Numbered from the stretch's first letter, positions 16,425-25,589 are shown. The stretch: 64,000 bases of DNA from an uncultured Caldilineaceae bacterium (GCA_951813625.1 CATOTS010000015.1:1-64000), one strand, 5' to 3'. Made by a program: numbers and translations. Notes: generated from the sequence alone by a model not told the origin.

Positions 16425-19373
16425 ATGGGACGTTCTAAAAAGCTGAGGCGGGTGAGGCTGATTCTTGTTCTTGCGCTCCTGCTGGGAACAGCGCCGGGCG
16501 CGGCGCGTGCGTTCAATGGCGATAGCGCGGCGCGGCCGGCAGGGCAGCCACAGGAGGGCATCGGCGTCCAGTATTTTCTGGAAACGACTTATGCCGACGT
16601 GCTTGAAAGCTACCGCGCGGCCGGACATCAGCCTGTGTCCGACGTCGATATCACGATTCCTGGCGGTCAGTACGTAGATGCCGACGCGCCCGGATTGAGC
16701 GTGGCAGCCGAGTTCGAGGGCGAAGCGGGGTCGATCCTCCTGTGGGAGTCGGAGGTAGGCTGGGTCGAGTGGGAGTTTGATGCGCCGAGTAGCGGCCTCT
16801 ACGAGATCGCCATCGAGTATTACGCGCTGGAAGGCAAGCGTTCTGCCGTGTGGCGCGAAGTGCACATCAACGGCGAACGCCCCTTTGTCGAAGCCAAGCA
16901 GTTCCTCTTCCCGCGCACGTGGAACGACCAGCGCGAGCCGAGGCAAGACAATCGCGGGTGGGACGTGCGGCCGCCGCAGCATGAAATTCGCGGCTGGCAG
17001 GCGCGGCGGTTGCAGGACGCCAACGGCATGTTTCTCGACCCGATTCGCTTCTATTTTGAAGAGGGCGCGAACCGCATCCGCCTGATCGCCCACCGCGAGC
17101 CGGTCGCGATCGCCTCGCTGCGGGTTCTGTCGCCCTTGGAGCTGCCGACATACGAAGAGCGCCTGGCGTCGTGGCGGGCGCTTGGCTATGAGGAGGCCAG
17201 CGACGTGATAGTGCGGGTGCAGGCGGAACACACGTACGCGAAGTCGGAACCGACCATTCGCCGCGAGGTCAGCTACGACACGACGGTGGAACCGTCCGCG
17301 GGTACCGGCTTCAAACTGAACACATTCGGCGGCTACCGCTGGAGGCAGGCCGGCCAGAGCGCGTCTTGGCAGGTTAGCGTGCCGGAAGACGGCCTCTATA
17401 ACATCAGCCTGCGCGCGTGGCAGGCGTTTGCCGACGGGCGGCCAGTCTTGCGAACGTTGCGGATCGACGGCGAGATCCCGTTCGCGGAGATGCGCGAGTT
17501 CCAGGTTGGGTATGACCGTCACTGGCAGACGGTTACGCTCGGCGACGCCGAAGGGACGCCCTATCTCTTCCATTTGACTGGCGGCGAACACATTCTCACG
17601 CTGGAGGCTACCGTCGGCTCGTTCGGCCCCACGGTGAGGGCGGTGGAGGAGGTCTTGCTGGAGCTGTCTGAGATTTCGCGCCGCACTGTCATGATCACGG
17701 GTGCGCGCCCCGATCCATTTGTCATCTACGAAGTCGACCAGAAGATACCGAACCTTCTGGGCTGGCTGATGGACCTTTCGGACCGATTGGAGGAGCAGAA
17801 GCTGTACCTGACCGAGGTGGCGGGACAGCGCCCGAACAATGTCGCGACGCTGGAGATTGTACAGGACCAGCTTCACGATCTGGTGCGGGAGCCGGACACG
17901 ATTCCCTTCCGGCTGGAGGATCTGGGCCGGAGCCAGGGTCAGCTCGGCGATTGGGTTGTCCGCCTGAAGGAGCAGTGGCTGGAACTGGACTGGCTGTCGG
18001 TCTCGGCGCCGGACACGGAGGTTTCTGACAAGCCGTACAGCGTGTTTGCCGCGACGATCAGTTCGGTCTCACAGTTTCTGGTCTCGTTCAGCCAGGACTA
18101 CAACTCGGTGGGCAGTGTCTACACCGCGAAGGGGGATGAGGTACTGCTGACGGTGTGGGTGGGACGTGGTCTTGAGTGGGCGCTGATCCTGCGCGATATG
18201 ATCGACGACGATTTCACGCCGCGCACCGGCATCAAGGTCAACGTGCGGGTGATGCCGGCCGAGCAAATGAACGTGGGCGGCCTCAACGCCGTGCTGCTGG
18301 CGATGACCGCGGGAGAGGCGCCCGACGTGGCGATGGCGCTGAATCCGAATCTGCCGATCGAGTTTGCAATCCGCAACGGCGTAATCGACCTCAGCCAATT
18401 TGAAGACTTTGACGAGGTCGTCGAGCGCTTTCGGCCAGGCGCACTCATCCCCTACCAGTACCAGGAGGGCACGTTCGCTCTACCGGAAACGCAGGACTTC
18501 AATATGCTCTTCTTCCGCACCGACATACTGAGCGAGCTGAACTTGCCGGTGCCCGAAACCTGGGAGGAGATCTACACGTCGGTCATCGAGCTGCAGCAGT
18601 TCGGTCTCAACTTCTTCTACGAGGCGCCGACGCCGACTGCGGTCGGCGGCCTGACAGACGCCGGCCTGATGCCTATTCTGTTCCAGGAGGGAGGCGAGTG
18701 GTACACGGAGGACGGCTTCCGCTCTGCTTTGAATACGCCGGAAGGGCTGGCGGCGTTCAAGACGTGGACCGACCTGTTTATCAGCTACAGGCTGCCGCTG
18801 CAGGCCGATTTCTTCACCCGCTTCCGCATGGGCCAGATGCCGATGGGCGTCTCCAACTACTGGACTTACGTACGGTTCAAGACGGCGGCGCCCGAGCTGC
18901 GCGGCCGCTGGGCGATGGCGCCGATGCCGGGAACGCCGCTGGCGGACGGGAGGATCGACCGCACCAACGGCGGCCGCGGCCAGGCGATTGCGATGTTCCG
19001 CGATACGGAGCATCCGGAAGAGGCCTGGGAGTTCTTGAAGTGGTGGACGGACGAGGACACGCAGATCCGCTACGGGTCGGAGGTCGAGGCGCTGCTCGGC
19101 GTAGAGGCGCGCTGGAACACGGCCAACGTTGCTGCGCTTCAGCGCCTCCCCTGGGACGCCCACGACATCGAGGCGATCCTCGAGCAGTGGCACTGGTTCA
19201 AGGAGACGCCGGTCGTATTGGGCGGCTACTTTACGCCCCGCCACATCTACAACGCCTGGAACAAGACCGTTCTGCAAGGAGAGCATCCGCGTGACGCGCT
19301 GGAAGAGGCGGTACGGGAGATAAACAAAGAGATGCGCAAGAAACAGGAAGAGTTCGGGCTGATCGAGCAATGA
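16425..19373 (+). CDS. Large secreted fusion: two carbohydrate-binding-like repeats plus ABC solute-binding domain
   Basis: At 982 residues it is about twice the usual solute-binding size. A signal peptide (RLILVLALLLGTAPGAARA) ends in an AxA site without a lipobox. Residues about 60-235 and 255-425 form two related beta-rich domains sharing the pattern LRxDGExPFxExxxF (VHINGERPFVEAKQF and LRIDGEIPFAEMREF) and resembling CBM6/35-type modules. A helical linker (about 430-560) leads to an SBP-family-1 domain from about 570 to the end (TVWVGRGLEWALILRDMI, GEAPDVAMALNP, PETWEEIYTSVIEL). The last 4 nt overlap the next permease (ATGA). I infer it holds a glycan by the N-terminal modules while passing the ligand to the permeases. 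Cell attachment is unclear. Confidence 0.85.
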   Translation: MGRSKKLRRVRLILVLALLLGTAPGAARAFNGDSAARPAGQPQEGIGVQYFLETTYADVLESYRAAGHQPVSDVDITIPGGQYVDADAPGLSVAAEFEGEAGSILLWESEVGWVEWEFDAPSSGLYEIAIEYYALEGKRSAVWREVHINGERPFVEAKQFLFPRTWNDQREPRQDNRGWDVRPPQHEIRGWQARRLQDANGMFLDPIRFYFEEGANRIRLIAHREPVAIASLRVLSPLELPTYEERLASWRALGYEEASDVIVRVQAEHTYAKSEPTIRREVSYDTTVEPSAGTGFKLNTFGGYRWRQAGQSASWQVSVPEDGLYNISLRAWQAFADGRPVLRTLRIDGEIPFAEMREFQVGYDRHWQTVTLGDAEGTPYLFHLTGGEHILTLEATVGSFGPTVRAVEEVLLELSEISRRTVMITGARPDPFVIYEVDQKIPNLLGWLMDLSDRLEEQKLYLTEVAGQRPNNVATLEIVQDQLHDLVREPDTIPFRLEDLGRSQGQLGDWVVRLKEQWLELDWLSVSAPDTEVSDKPYSVFAATISSVSQFLVSFSQDYNSVGSVYTAKGDEVLLTVWVGRGLEWALILRDMIDDDFTPRTGIKVNVRVMPAEQMNVGGLNAVLLAMTAGEAPDVAMALNPNLPIEFAIRNGVIDLSQFEDFDEVVERFRPGALIPYQYQEGTFALPETQDFNMLFFRTDILSELNLPVPETWEEIYTSVIELQQFGLNFFYEAPTPTAVGGLTDAGLMPILFQEGGEWYTEDGFRSALNTPEGLAAFKTWTDLFISYRLPLQADFFTRFRMGQMPMGVSNYWTYVRFKTAAPELRGRWAMAPMPGTPLADGRIDRTNGGRGQAIAMFRDTEHPEEAWEFLKWWTDEDTQIRYGSEVEALLGVEARWNTANVAALQRLPWDAHDIEAILEQWHWFKETPVVLGGYFTPRHIYNAWNKTVLQGEHPRDALEEAVREINKEMRKKQEEFGLIEQ

Positions 19374-20275
19374 TGGACCAACTGCAGGAGCGCTGGCGCA
19401 GCGAGGGCCGCTGGCAGATGATCGGGTACGCCTTTATGGCGCCCTATCTGCTGCTGTTCCTGATCTTTGTGGTCGGGCCTGTCGTCAGCGCCATCTATCT
19501 CAGTTTCACCTACTTCAACATTCTCGAGGCGCCGCGCTGGATCGGCTGGACCAACTACAGGTCGCTGCTGGTCGATGATGAGATCTTTCTGATCGCGATC
19601 GGAAACACGCTCTCTTTTGCATTTATCACCGGCCCAGTCTCGTTTGTTGCCTCGTTTCTGCTTGCCTGGCTCCTGAACCGCATGCGCTTCCGCACGCTCT
19701 ACGTCCTCGCCTACTACACACCGTCAATTGGCAGCGCCATCGCAGCATCATTTGTCTGGCGTATTCTGCTGAGCGGCGACCGCTACGGGACGCTTAACAA
19801 CGCGTTGATCAGCACCGGGATACTCGACGAGCCAATCCAGTTCCTGGCCGAACAGTCCTATATCATGCCGGCGATCATCGTCGTCTCGCTGTGGATGAGC
19901 CTTGGCACCGGATTCCTTGTCTTTCTGGCCGGCCTGCAGACGGTGCCCAAAGAGCTTTACGAGGCCGGCAAGGTGGATGGCATTCCCAATCCTTGGGTCG
20001 AGTTGGTCAAGATCACGCTGCCGATCATGCGTCCGCAGCTGCTGTTCGGCACCGTCATCAGCATTGTCAACTCGTTTGCCGTCTTCCAGGTGGCGGTGGC
20101 GCTGGTCGGCTTCCCCAGCCCGCTGTACGCGGGCCATGTGATCATCACGCATCTGTATGACTATGCCTTTGTGCGCTTTGAGATGGGGTACGCGTCGGCG
20201 ATCGCGGTCCTGCTCTTCGCTTTTACCTTCATGCTGGGGCGCGTAAGCGTGCGACTCCTCTCGTCTGATGATTGA
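19370..20275 (+). CDS. Sugar ABC transporter permease, MalF/UgpA type (pair 2)
   Basis: This 301-residue CUT1-type permease has six helices; the first is YAFMAPYLLLFLIFVVGPVV. The EAA loop is YEAGKVDGIPNPWVELVKIT. Its start overlaps the stop of the fused binding protein by 4 nt, so the two are translationally coupled. It pairs with 20300. Having two permease pairs around one large binding protein in one operon suggests two importers sharing binding proteins and one external ATPase. Confidence 0.9.
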   Translation: MMDQLQERWRSEGRWQMIGYAFMAPYLLLFLIFVVGPVVSAIYLSFTYFNILEAPRWIGWTNYRSLLVDDEIFLIAIGNTLSFAFITGPVSFVASFLLAWLLNRMRFRTLYVLAYYTPSIGSAIAASFVWRILLSGDRYGTLNNALISTGILDEPIQFLAEQSYIMPAIIVVSLWMSLGTGFLVFLAGLQTVPKELYEAGKVDGIPNPWVELVKITLPIMRPQLLFGTVISIVNSFAVFQVAVALVGFPSPLYAGHVIITHLYDYAFVRFEMGYASAIAVLLFAFTFMLGRVSVRLLSSDD

Positions 20276-20299
20276 GATGCAAGGATCAGGGACTACGAA

Positions 20300-21175
20300 A
20301 TGACGCAACTAGCGCCGACTAAGCCCCGATACCGCCGCCGATTCCTGCAGGTGAACTGGACCTATGTCTGGATGTTGCCAATGGCAATGGCGATGGTCAT
20401 CCCATTGGTCTATACGGTCTCCTTCGCCTTCAAGCCGCTGGAGGAGTTGTTCCTCTTCCCGCCGCCGCTCTTTCCAAAGAGCCCGACAACCGACAATTTC
20501 CAGCAGCTTGTGCTGGCGACTTCGAGTATGACGGTGCCCTTTTCGCGCAACATATTCAACACGGTGGTGACCAGCGTTGCCGTCATGGTGGGAACGGTTC
20601 TGATCGGCTCGCTGGCGGCCTATCCTCTGGCCAAGTACCCGCTCTGGGGCAAGAATTTCGTTTTTGCGGTTGTCATCTCGGCGCTGATGTTTTCGCCGGA
20701 AGTGACCCAGATTCCCCGCTATCTGATCGTCAATGAGCTGGGCATGATCGACACCTTCGGTGCCCTGATAATACCCAACCTGGCCTTGCCCCTGGGACTG
20801 TTTCTGATGAAGCAGTTCATGGAGGGCGTGCCCTCGGAACTGCTGGAGGCCTCGCGCATCGACGGCGCAAGCGAACTGCGGATATTCGGGCAGATCATGA
20901 TGCCCCTGACCCGCCCGGCCTGGGCAACGCTGGCGATCTTCAGTTTCATCCCGACCTGGAACGACTATTTCACGCCGTTGATCTTCACGCGCAGCGAGTC
21001 GATGAAAACCTTGACGCTGGCGATGCAGACGATCGGCAGCGGCGCGACAACGGTGGCCCGCTATGGCGCTGTTTTCGCGGCAGCGTTCCTGGTGCTGCTT
21101 CCCCCCGTTGTCCTGTTCATCTTCATGCAGCGGCGAGTGCTCGATACGATGGCCTATTCCGGGATCAAGAGCTAA
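20300..21175 (+). CDS. Sugar ABC transporter permease, MalG/UgpE type (pair 2)
   Basis: This 291-residue permease has six helices. It begins after a basic stretch with WTYVWMLPMAMAMVIPLVYT. The EAA loop is LEASRIDGASELRIFGQIMM. It lies 24 nt after its partner and 11 nt before the cytochrome P450 gene, so the transport operon probably continues into the catabolic genes without a break. Confidence 0.9.
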   Translation: MTQLAPTKPRYRRRFLQVNWTYVWMLPMAMAMVIPLVYTVSFAFKPLEELFLFPPPLFPKSPTTDNFQQLVLATSSMTVPFSRNIFNTVVTSVAVMVGTVLIGSLAAYPLAKYPLWGKNFVFAVVISALMFSPEVTQIPRYLIVNELGMIDTFGALIIPNLALPLGLFLMKQFMEGVPSELLEASRIDGASELRIFGQIMMPLTRPAWATLAIFSFIPTWNDYFTPLIFTRSESMKTLTLAMQTIGSGATTVARYGAVFAAAFLVLLPPVVLFIFMQRRVLDTMAYSGIKS

Positions 21176-21186
21176 AGAATACAACG

Positions 21187-22407
21187 ATGACGCGCGTCAA
21201 GCTCGACGACTTCCTGGACAAGCCCGAGTTCTACCGCGACCCCTACCCCGTCTATCATGAACTGCGCGCCAGTGACCCCGTGCACTGGAGCGAGATCATG
21301 GGCAGTTGGGTGTTGACCCGCTACGACGATGTCGTGGCCACGATGCGCGATCCCCGCCGGTTTTCCAGCGCCGGCCGCCATGCGCTCTCCTTGGACCGTC
21401 TCCCCGCGGAAGTGCGCAAGAGAGCGAAGCCAATCTATGAGCACTACGCGGTCGGTATGATCCACGCCGACCCCCCCGACCACACGCGTATGCGGGCCCT
21501 GGTGAATAAGGTCTTCACAGTGAGGGCGATGGAAAGCTTGCGGCCGCGCGTGCAGGCGATTGTGGACGGGTTGCTCGATGCCGTGCAGGGCGACGGCGAG
21601 ATGGATGTGATGACCGCGCTGGCCTATCCACTCCCGGTCGCCATCATCAGCCGGATCCTGGGCATTCCGGAGGAGGACAACGACAGGTTTCGCTACTGGA
21701 ATGAAGGCGTCAATGAGCTGACTGCAACAGGCCGCACCACCGAGGCGAACTTAGCGCGCGGCCTGCCGATTTTCGTGAATATGCGGGCGTATCTGAGGGA
21801 GCTGATCGAGAAACGGCGGCGCGATCCGCAGGATGACCTGCTGAGCGCGCTGGTCCAGGTTGAAAACGGGGGCGACCGCCTTAGCGAAGAAGAGTTAATC
21901 ACCAACTATCAGACACTGATTACGGCCGGGTTTGAAACGACGATGAACCTGATCGGGACCGGGCTGTTGGCGCTGCTGCTACACCCCGAGGAGTTCTCCC
22001 GTCTCCAGGCAGACCCATCATTGGCGGAGCCGGCAATTGAGGAGCTGCTGCGCTACGAGACCCCGTTCCAGCGCAACTGGCGCGTTGCGGCCCAGGATGT
22101 CGAGCTGGGCGGCAAGCAGATTGAGCGCGGCCAGCTGGTGGCCCAGATGCTGGGGGCGGCGAACAGGGACCCCGAAGTCTTCCCCGATCCGGATCGGCTC
22201 GACATCAGGCGCGATTCGGGCCGCCATATTGCCTTCGGATACGGCATCCACTTCTGTATCGGCGCGCCGCTGGCCCGCATCGAGGCCGACATCGCCTTCA
22301 GAACGCTGCTGCAACGCTTTCCCGCGCTGCGGCTCAAGCACGAAAATGTCGACTGGCGCGAGCAGATCGTCTTTCGCGGCCTGAACTCGCTGATGGTAGA
22401 GTTCTGA
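21187..22407 (+). CDS. Cytochrome P450 (bacterial class I type)
   Basis: This soluble P450 monooxygenase of 406 residues has all the hallmark motifs. The I-helix oxygen-activation motif is AGFETT (247-252), the K-helix ExxR is E286-R289 in EELLRY, and the haem loop FGYGIHFCIGAP has the cysteine ligand C357. Electrons would come from a ferredoxin and reductase, which are not encoded nearby. It follows the sugar permease by 11 nt, unusual company for a P450. The substrate may be a glycosylated or terpenoid/aromatic compound delivered by the importer; that is inference. ATG 21187 has a weak AAAGA-type ribosome site. Confidence 0.93.
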   Translation: MTRVKLDDFLDKPEFYRDPYPVYHELRASDPVHWSEIMGSWVLTRYDDVVATMRDPRRFSSAGRHALSLDRLPAEVRKRAKPIYEHYAVGMIHADPPDHTRMRALVNKVFTVRAMESLRPRVQAIVDGLLDAVQGDGEMDVMTALAYPLPVAIISRILGIPEEDNDRFRYWNEGVNELTATGRTTEANLARGLPIFVNMRAYLRELIEKRRRDPQDDLLSALVQVENGGDRLSEEELITNYQTLITAGFETTMNLIGTGLLALLLHPEEFSRLQADPSLAEPAIEELLRYETPFQRNWRVAAQDVELGGKQIERGQLVAQMLGAANRDPEVFPDPDRLDIRRDSGRHIAFGYGIHFCIGAPLARIEADIAFRTLLQRFPALRLKHENVDWREQIVFRGLNSLMVEF

Positions 22408-22461
22408 GGCAACTGCCGGTCAATGCTTGCAATATCGGTCACACAGATGTAAGGAGGGTAA

Positions 22462-23508
22462 ATGCCAGCCAGATTCAGAGTCGGCATCGTTGGCGCGGGT
22501 GAAAACGCGCGCGATCACGCGCGCGCCTGCCGCAATGTAGAAGAGGCCGAACTGGTCGCCATCTGCGACATTTCGGCGGATGCACTGGAGCGCTTCGGCA
22601 CGGAGTTCGACGTAACCCGGCGCTATACCGATCTGGCGCAGATGCTGGACCAGGAGGAGCTGGATATCGTCGTCATCTCGGTCTGGGGCGTCTACCATGC
22701 CGAGCTTGCCATTGCTGTCGCGGCCTCAGGCAAGGTGCGCGCCGTCTTGGTCGAAAAGCCGATCAGCATCACCGCCGACGAATGCGAGGAGATGATCGCA
22801 GCCGCCAATCGGAACGGTGTCCTTCTGGCCGAGGCGTTCAAATGGCGGCACGACCCCCAGCATCTGCGCGTCGAAGAGCTCCTGGCTGCCGGGAGGATCG
22901 GCCGGCCGGTGTCGGTCCACGGCAGCTTCACCTCACCGCTGACTCGCTTTGCCGCGCCCGACAACTGGCGATATGACCGCGCGCGCGGTGGCGGCTCGGT
23001 TTTCGACACTGCCGGCTATCTGATCCACTTCGCGCGCTTTGTCTTCGATGCCGAACCGCATCGCGTATACGCCGCCGGCACCCCTCCGATCGAGGGGGCC
23101 GACGTCGAGATGTCCGCCTCGATCCTGCTCCAGTTTCCCGGGCACCGGACCGCGCAGCTGACCTCCAGCTACGAGTACGGCTACTGCCAGGCCACGCACG
23201 TTCTGGGAACGCGCGGCTGGATACGTATGGAGCTGCCCTTCGATCAGCGCAGTGTACGCGAGCAGGAGTTTGTCGAAAAGGAGGACCTGCCGGCCACTGT
23301 TCAGGTCTTTCATGACAACTTCAACACCGAAGTATACAAGTTCACGTCGGTCAACCAGTTCGACCTGCAGCTGAGTCACCTGTGCAGTTGCCTCGCGTCG
23401 GACCGGCCCCACCGCATTCCGCCCGAATTCAGTCTGGGCAACATGCGCACGATTGACGCAGTCCACGAGTCGATCCGCAGCGGCAGACCTGTAGATCTGC
23501 CGTCATAG
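22462..23508 (+). CDS. Gfo/Idh/MocA family NAD(P)-dependent oxidoreductase
   Basis: This 348-residue dehydrogenase belongs to the family that oxidises sugars, inositols and related polyols. The N-terminal Rossmann fold begins with GIVGAGENARDHARA (a GxGxxx variant). The EKP active-site lysine lies in LVEKPISIT near residue 97. The C-terminal alpha/beta domain (about 130-330) is the usual substrate-binding half. A strong AAGGAGG (22451-22457) precedes ATG 22462. Its place after the P450 and before the aldolase suggests sugar-type catabolism of the imported ligand. Confidence 0.9.
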   Translation: MPARFRVGIVGAGENARDHARACRNVEEAELVAICDISADALERFGTEFDVTRRYTDLAQMLDQEELDIVVISVWGVYHAELAIAVAASGKVRAVLVEKPISITADECEEMIAAANRNGVLLAEAFKWRHDPQHLRVEELLAAGRIGRPVSVHGSFTSPLTRFAAPDNWRYDRARGGGSVFDTAGYLIHFARFVFDAEPHRVYAAGTPPIEGADVEMSASILLQFPGHRTAQLTSSYEYGYCQATHVLGTRGWIRMELPFDQRSVREQEFVEKEDLPATVQVFHDNFNTEVYKFTSVNQFDLQLSHLCSCLASDRPHRIPPEFSLGNMRTIDAVHESIRSGRPVDLPS

Positions 23509-23549
23509 CCAGGTTCGGCCAAACCCAACTCACGCAAGGAGACAGCAGG

Positions 23550-24317
23550 ATGCAGGCGAACAAAGTGCGCCAGAAGATACGAAGCGGCCAGAGTTCCTTC
23601 GGTTGCTTCATGGGCATGGGCAGTACAATGGTGGCGGAACTGCTGGCGCACGCCGGCTGCGAATGGCTGGTGGTCGAAATGGAGCACAACGGCCTCGATA
23701 TGGCCGAAGTCGAGCAGATCCTGATGGCGATGAACGGGACCGGTACGGTCCCGATGGTGCGAATCCCTTCGGCCGATCCGGTCTTCATTCAGAGGTCGCT
23801 GGATATTGGCGGGCTGGGGATTGCAGTGCCGATGGTCAAGACGGCTGAAGAGGCGAAGGCGATCGTGCGCGCGTCCCGTTACCCGCCCCACGGCGCACGC
23901 AGTTTCGGGCCGTTGCGCGCATCCAATTACACGATCGACTACGAGGGCTACTTCGACCAGGCCAACGACAACATCCTGATCCTGCTGATTCTGGAGACCG
24001 CCGAGGCCGTCGAGAATCTGGAGGAGATCGCCAATGTGCCGGGCATCGACGTCATTTACATCGGCGCCTTTGACCTGTGCCTTTCTCTGGGACTGAACCC
24101 ATTCGACATGCCCTTGCCCGAAATCGACAAGGTTATTGAACACGCACAGAGCGTCGCCAAACGATGCGACGTAGCGCTCGGTATCGGCTCGGGCAGCCCC
24201 GAAGAGCTGCACCAGCGCGCCGCCCAGGGTTTTACTTTCCTCGGTTACGGCCCGGACTATCAGCTACTGCTGGGCTCGCTGCGCCCGGGGGTCGAGGCGT
24301 TCAAGCAGTTGGGCTAG
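23550..24317 (+). CDS. HpcH/HpaI-type 2-keto-acid class II aldolase
   Basis: This 255-residue aldolase is of the HpcH/HpaI (2,4-dihydroxyhept-2-enedioate / 2-keto-3-deoxy-rhamnonate aldolase) family, which cleaves 2-keto-3-deoxy acids using a divalent metal. VVEMEHNGLD matches the family's conserved DxEH-type segment near the active site. GIDVIYIGAFDLCLSLG matches the metal and substrate region (family consensus IGPxDLSxSLG). AAGGAG precedes ATG 23550. It is the last gene of the plus-strand run and is followed by a strong palindrome at 24358. It would yield pyruvate plus an aldehyde from the product of the preceding dehydrogenase. Confidence 0.87.
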   Translation: MQANKVRQKIRSGQSSFGCFMGMGSTMVAELLAHAGCEWLVVEMEHNGLDMAEVEQILMAMNGTGTVPMVRIPSADPVFIQRSLDIGGLGIAVPMVKTAEEAKAIVRASRYPPHGARSFGPLRASNYTIDYEGYFDQANDNILILLILETAEAVENLEEIANVPGIDVIYIGAFDLCLSLGLNPFDMPLPEIDKVIEHAQSVAKRCDVALGIGSGSPEELHQRAAQGFTFLGYGPDYQLLLGSLRPGVEAFKQLG

Positions 24318-24357
24318 GCGCGGCCAAAATTCCCGTGGTGTCTGCACCAAAATCGAA

Positions 24358-24379
24358 CGCCGCGGCCATGGCCGCGGCG
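24358..24379. terminator. Perfect 22-nt GC palindrome between convergent genes
   Basis: A perfect inverted repeat CGCCGCGGCCA/TGGCCGCGGCG lies 41 nt after the aldolase stop and 82 nt before the end of the convergent Asp-box gene. It could act in both directions as a hairpin. No T-tract follows. Confidence 0.5.
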
Positions 24380-24460
24380 ATTCACTTCTCATCCAATGCG
24401 CGAACGCACAAACCTTGCTCAGCCCGCTCGGAGCTGGCAAGACCCGCGCCTTCGGGGTTG

Positions 24461-25429
24461 TTACACGGCCAGCGCAACGGCCCGAACCTCGCCGAACTCC
24501 CGCTCCAGCTTCGTCCACGAGTGGCCGCTGTCGGTGCTGCGATAGAGTTGCCCTGCCACACTATAGGCGACGATCCAATCGGGAAGGACGGGGTTGCTGA
24601 CGACCGCCCAGATCGTACTGTTGGCGACGCCGCCTAGATTGGCCCTCTCCCATGTTGCTCCCAGGTCGCTGCTGTGGAACAGGCCGCCTTGGTCCCCGGG
24701 CGGGCCGTTTCCCGCCCCGACCCAGATGCTGCTCCCTCCATTGGACTGATGCAATACGCCGCGGCAATAGGGCCAGGGATAGTGTGACCCCACGTTCAGC
24801 GGCGTCCAGTTCTGCATGTCGGTGCTGAGACAGACATCATTGTTGGTGCTTGCCACCAGCGTTTTGGTCGTTCCGGGTACAACGGCCAGCCCGTGAATGT
24901 CGAGGCTGGATAACCCGTCGCTGCCTTCGCGCCAGGTATCGCCGCCGTCGCGGCTGATGCGCATACCGTCAACCTCGATGCCGGCGTAGACCGTCTGCGA
25001 GTCATCGGGGTCGATGACGATGCTGGTCACACGCGGGACGATCGGCACGCCGACGCACTCGTCCGCAAGTTCTACGTCGAGCTTCTGCCAGCTAGTTCCC
25101 CCGTCGCGTGTGCGGTAGAGGGCGGAGGGGCAGGTGCCGGCGTAGATCGTATCCGGGCTCGCCGGGTCGATGGCGAGCGCCCAGATCTGCACCTCGTTCA
25201 TGGGCGAATCGACGTGCGCCCAGGTATCGCCGCCGTCTTCAGTGCGGTAAAGTCCGGCTTCGGTTCCCGCCAGCAGGACCGCCGCGTTGTCCGGGCTGAC
25301 GGCGAGCGCGCGTATGTCCGACTCCGAAAACATGCCCTGGGTGGCCCTTTCCCAGGATTCGCCGCCATCGCGGCTGCGCCAAACGCTTTGCCCGACAGTA
25401 CCGGTATAGATGATCGGCTTCTTAGTCAC
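24461..25429 (-). CDS. Asp-box (BNR/sortilin-like, Ycf48-like) beta-propeller protein
   Basis: This 322-residue protein is built of repeated Asp-box units: RDGGESWE, EDGGDTWA, RDGGTSWQ, RDGGDTWR, SDLGATWE and TDSGHSWT. That implies six blades or so of a propeller like those of sialidase-related or Ycf48/sortilin-type proteins. Catalytic sialidase residues are not apparent, so it is probably a binding or scaffold protein. No signal peptide is visible. The start is GTG 25429, preceded by GGAGGA. It is transcribed against the transport operon and alone. Confidence 0.8.
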   Translation of the reverse strand: MTKKPIIYTGTVGQSVWRSRDGGESWERATQGMFSESDIRALAVSPDNAAVLLAGTEAGLYRTEDGGDTWAHVDSPMNEVQIWALAIDPASPDTIYAGTCPSALYRTRDGGTSWQKLDVELADECVGVPIVPRVTSIVIDPDDSQTVYAGIEVDGMRISRDGGDTWREGSDGLSSLDIHGLAVVPGTTKTLVASTNNDVCLSTDMQNWTPLNVGSHYPWPYCRGVLHQSNGGSSIWVGAGNGPPGDQGGLFHSSDLGATWERANLGGVANSTIWAVVSNPVLPDWIVAYSVAGQLYRSTDSGHSWTKLEREFGEVRAVALAV

Positions 25430-25520
25430 GTCCGTCCTCCTCTCTTTTCCTCAAGATTGCGTTCGCTGATAAGGTTACGACAATGGCAAGTACGCCGCCT
25501 TCTTGCTACTATCTGACAGC

Positions 25521-25543
25521 CGCCGGCCGCACGTTGGCCGGCG
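25521..25543 (-). terminator. Perfect 8-bp hairpin after the methyltransferase gene
   Basis: CGCCGGCC (25521-25528) pairs with GGCCGGCG (25536-25543) across a 7-nt loop. It lies 47 nt downstream of the minus-strand methyltransferase stop and upstream of the Asp-box gene, as expected for a terminator. There is no T-run. Confidence 0.45.
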
Positions 25544-25589
25544 CCGGGCCTATACGAGGCAATTGGAGACAACGACTGGGATGCGCCCT

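Noticed and set aside
16359..17876. Long minus-strand open frame (505 codons) under the binding-protein fusion
   Set aside because: Antisense shadow; Arg-rich composition and no recognisable domain, while the plus-strand gene has clear domains and coupled neighbours.
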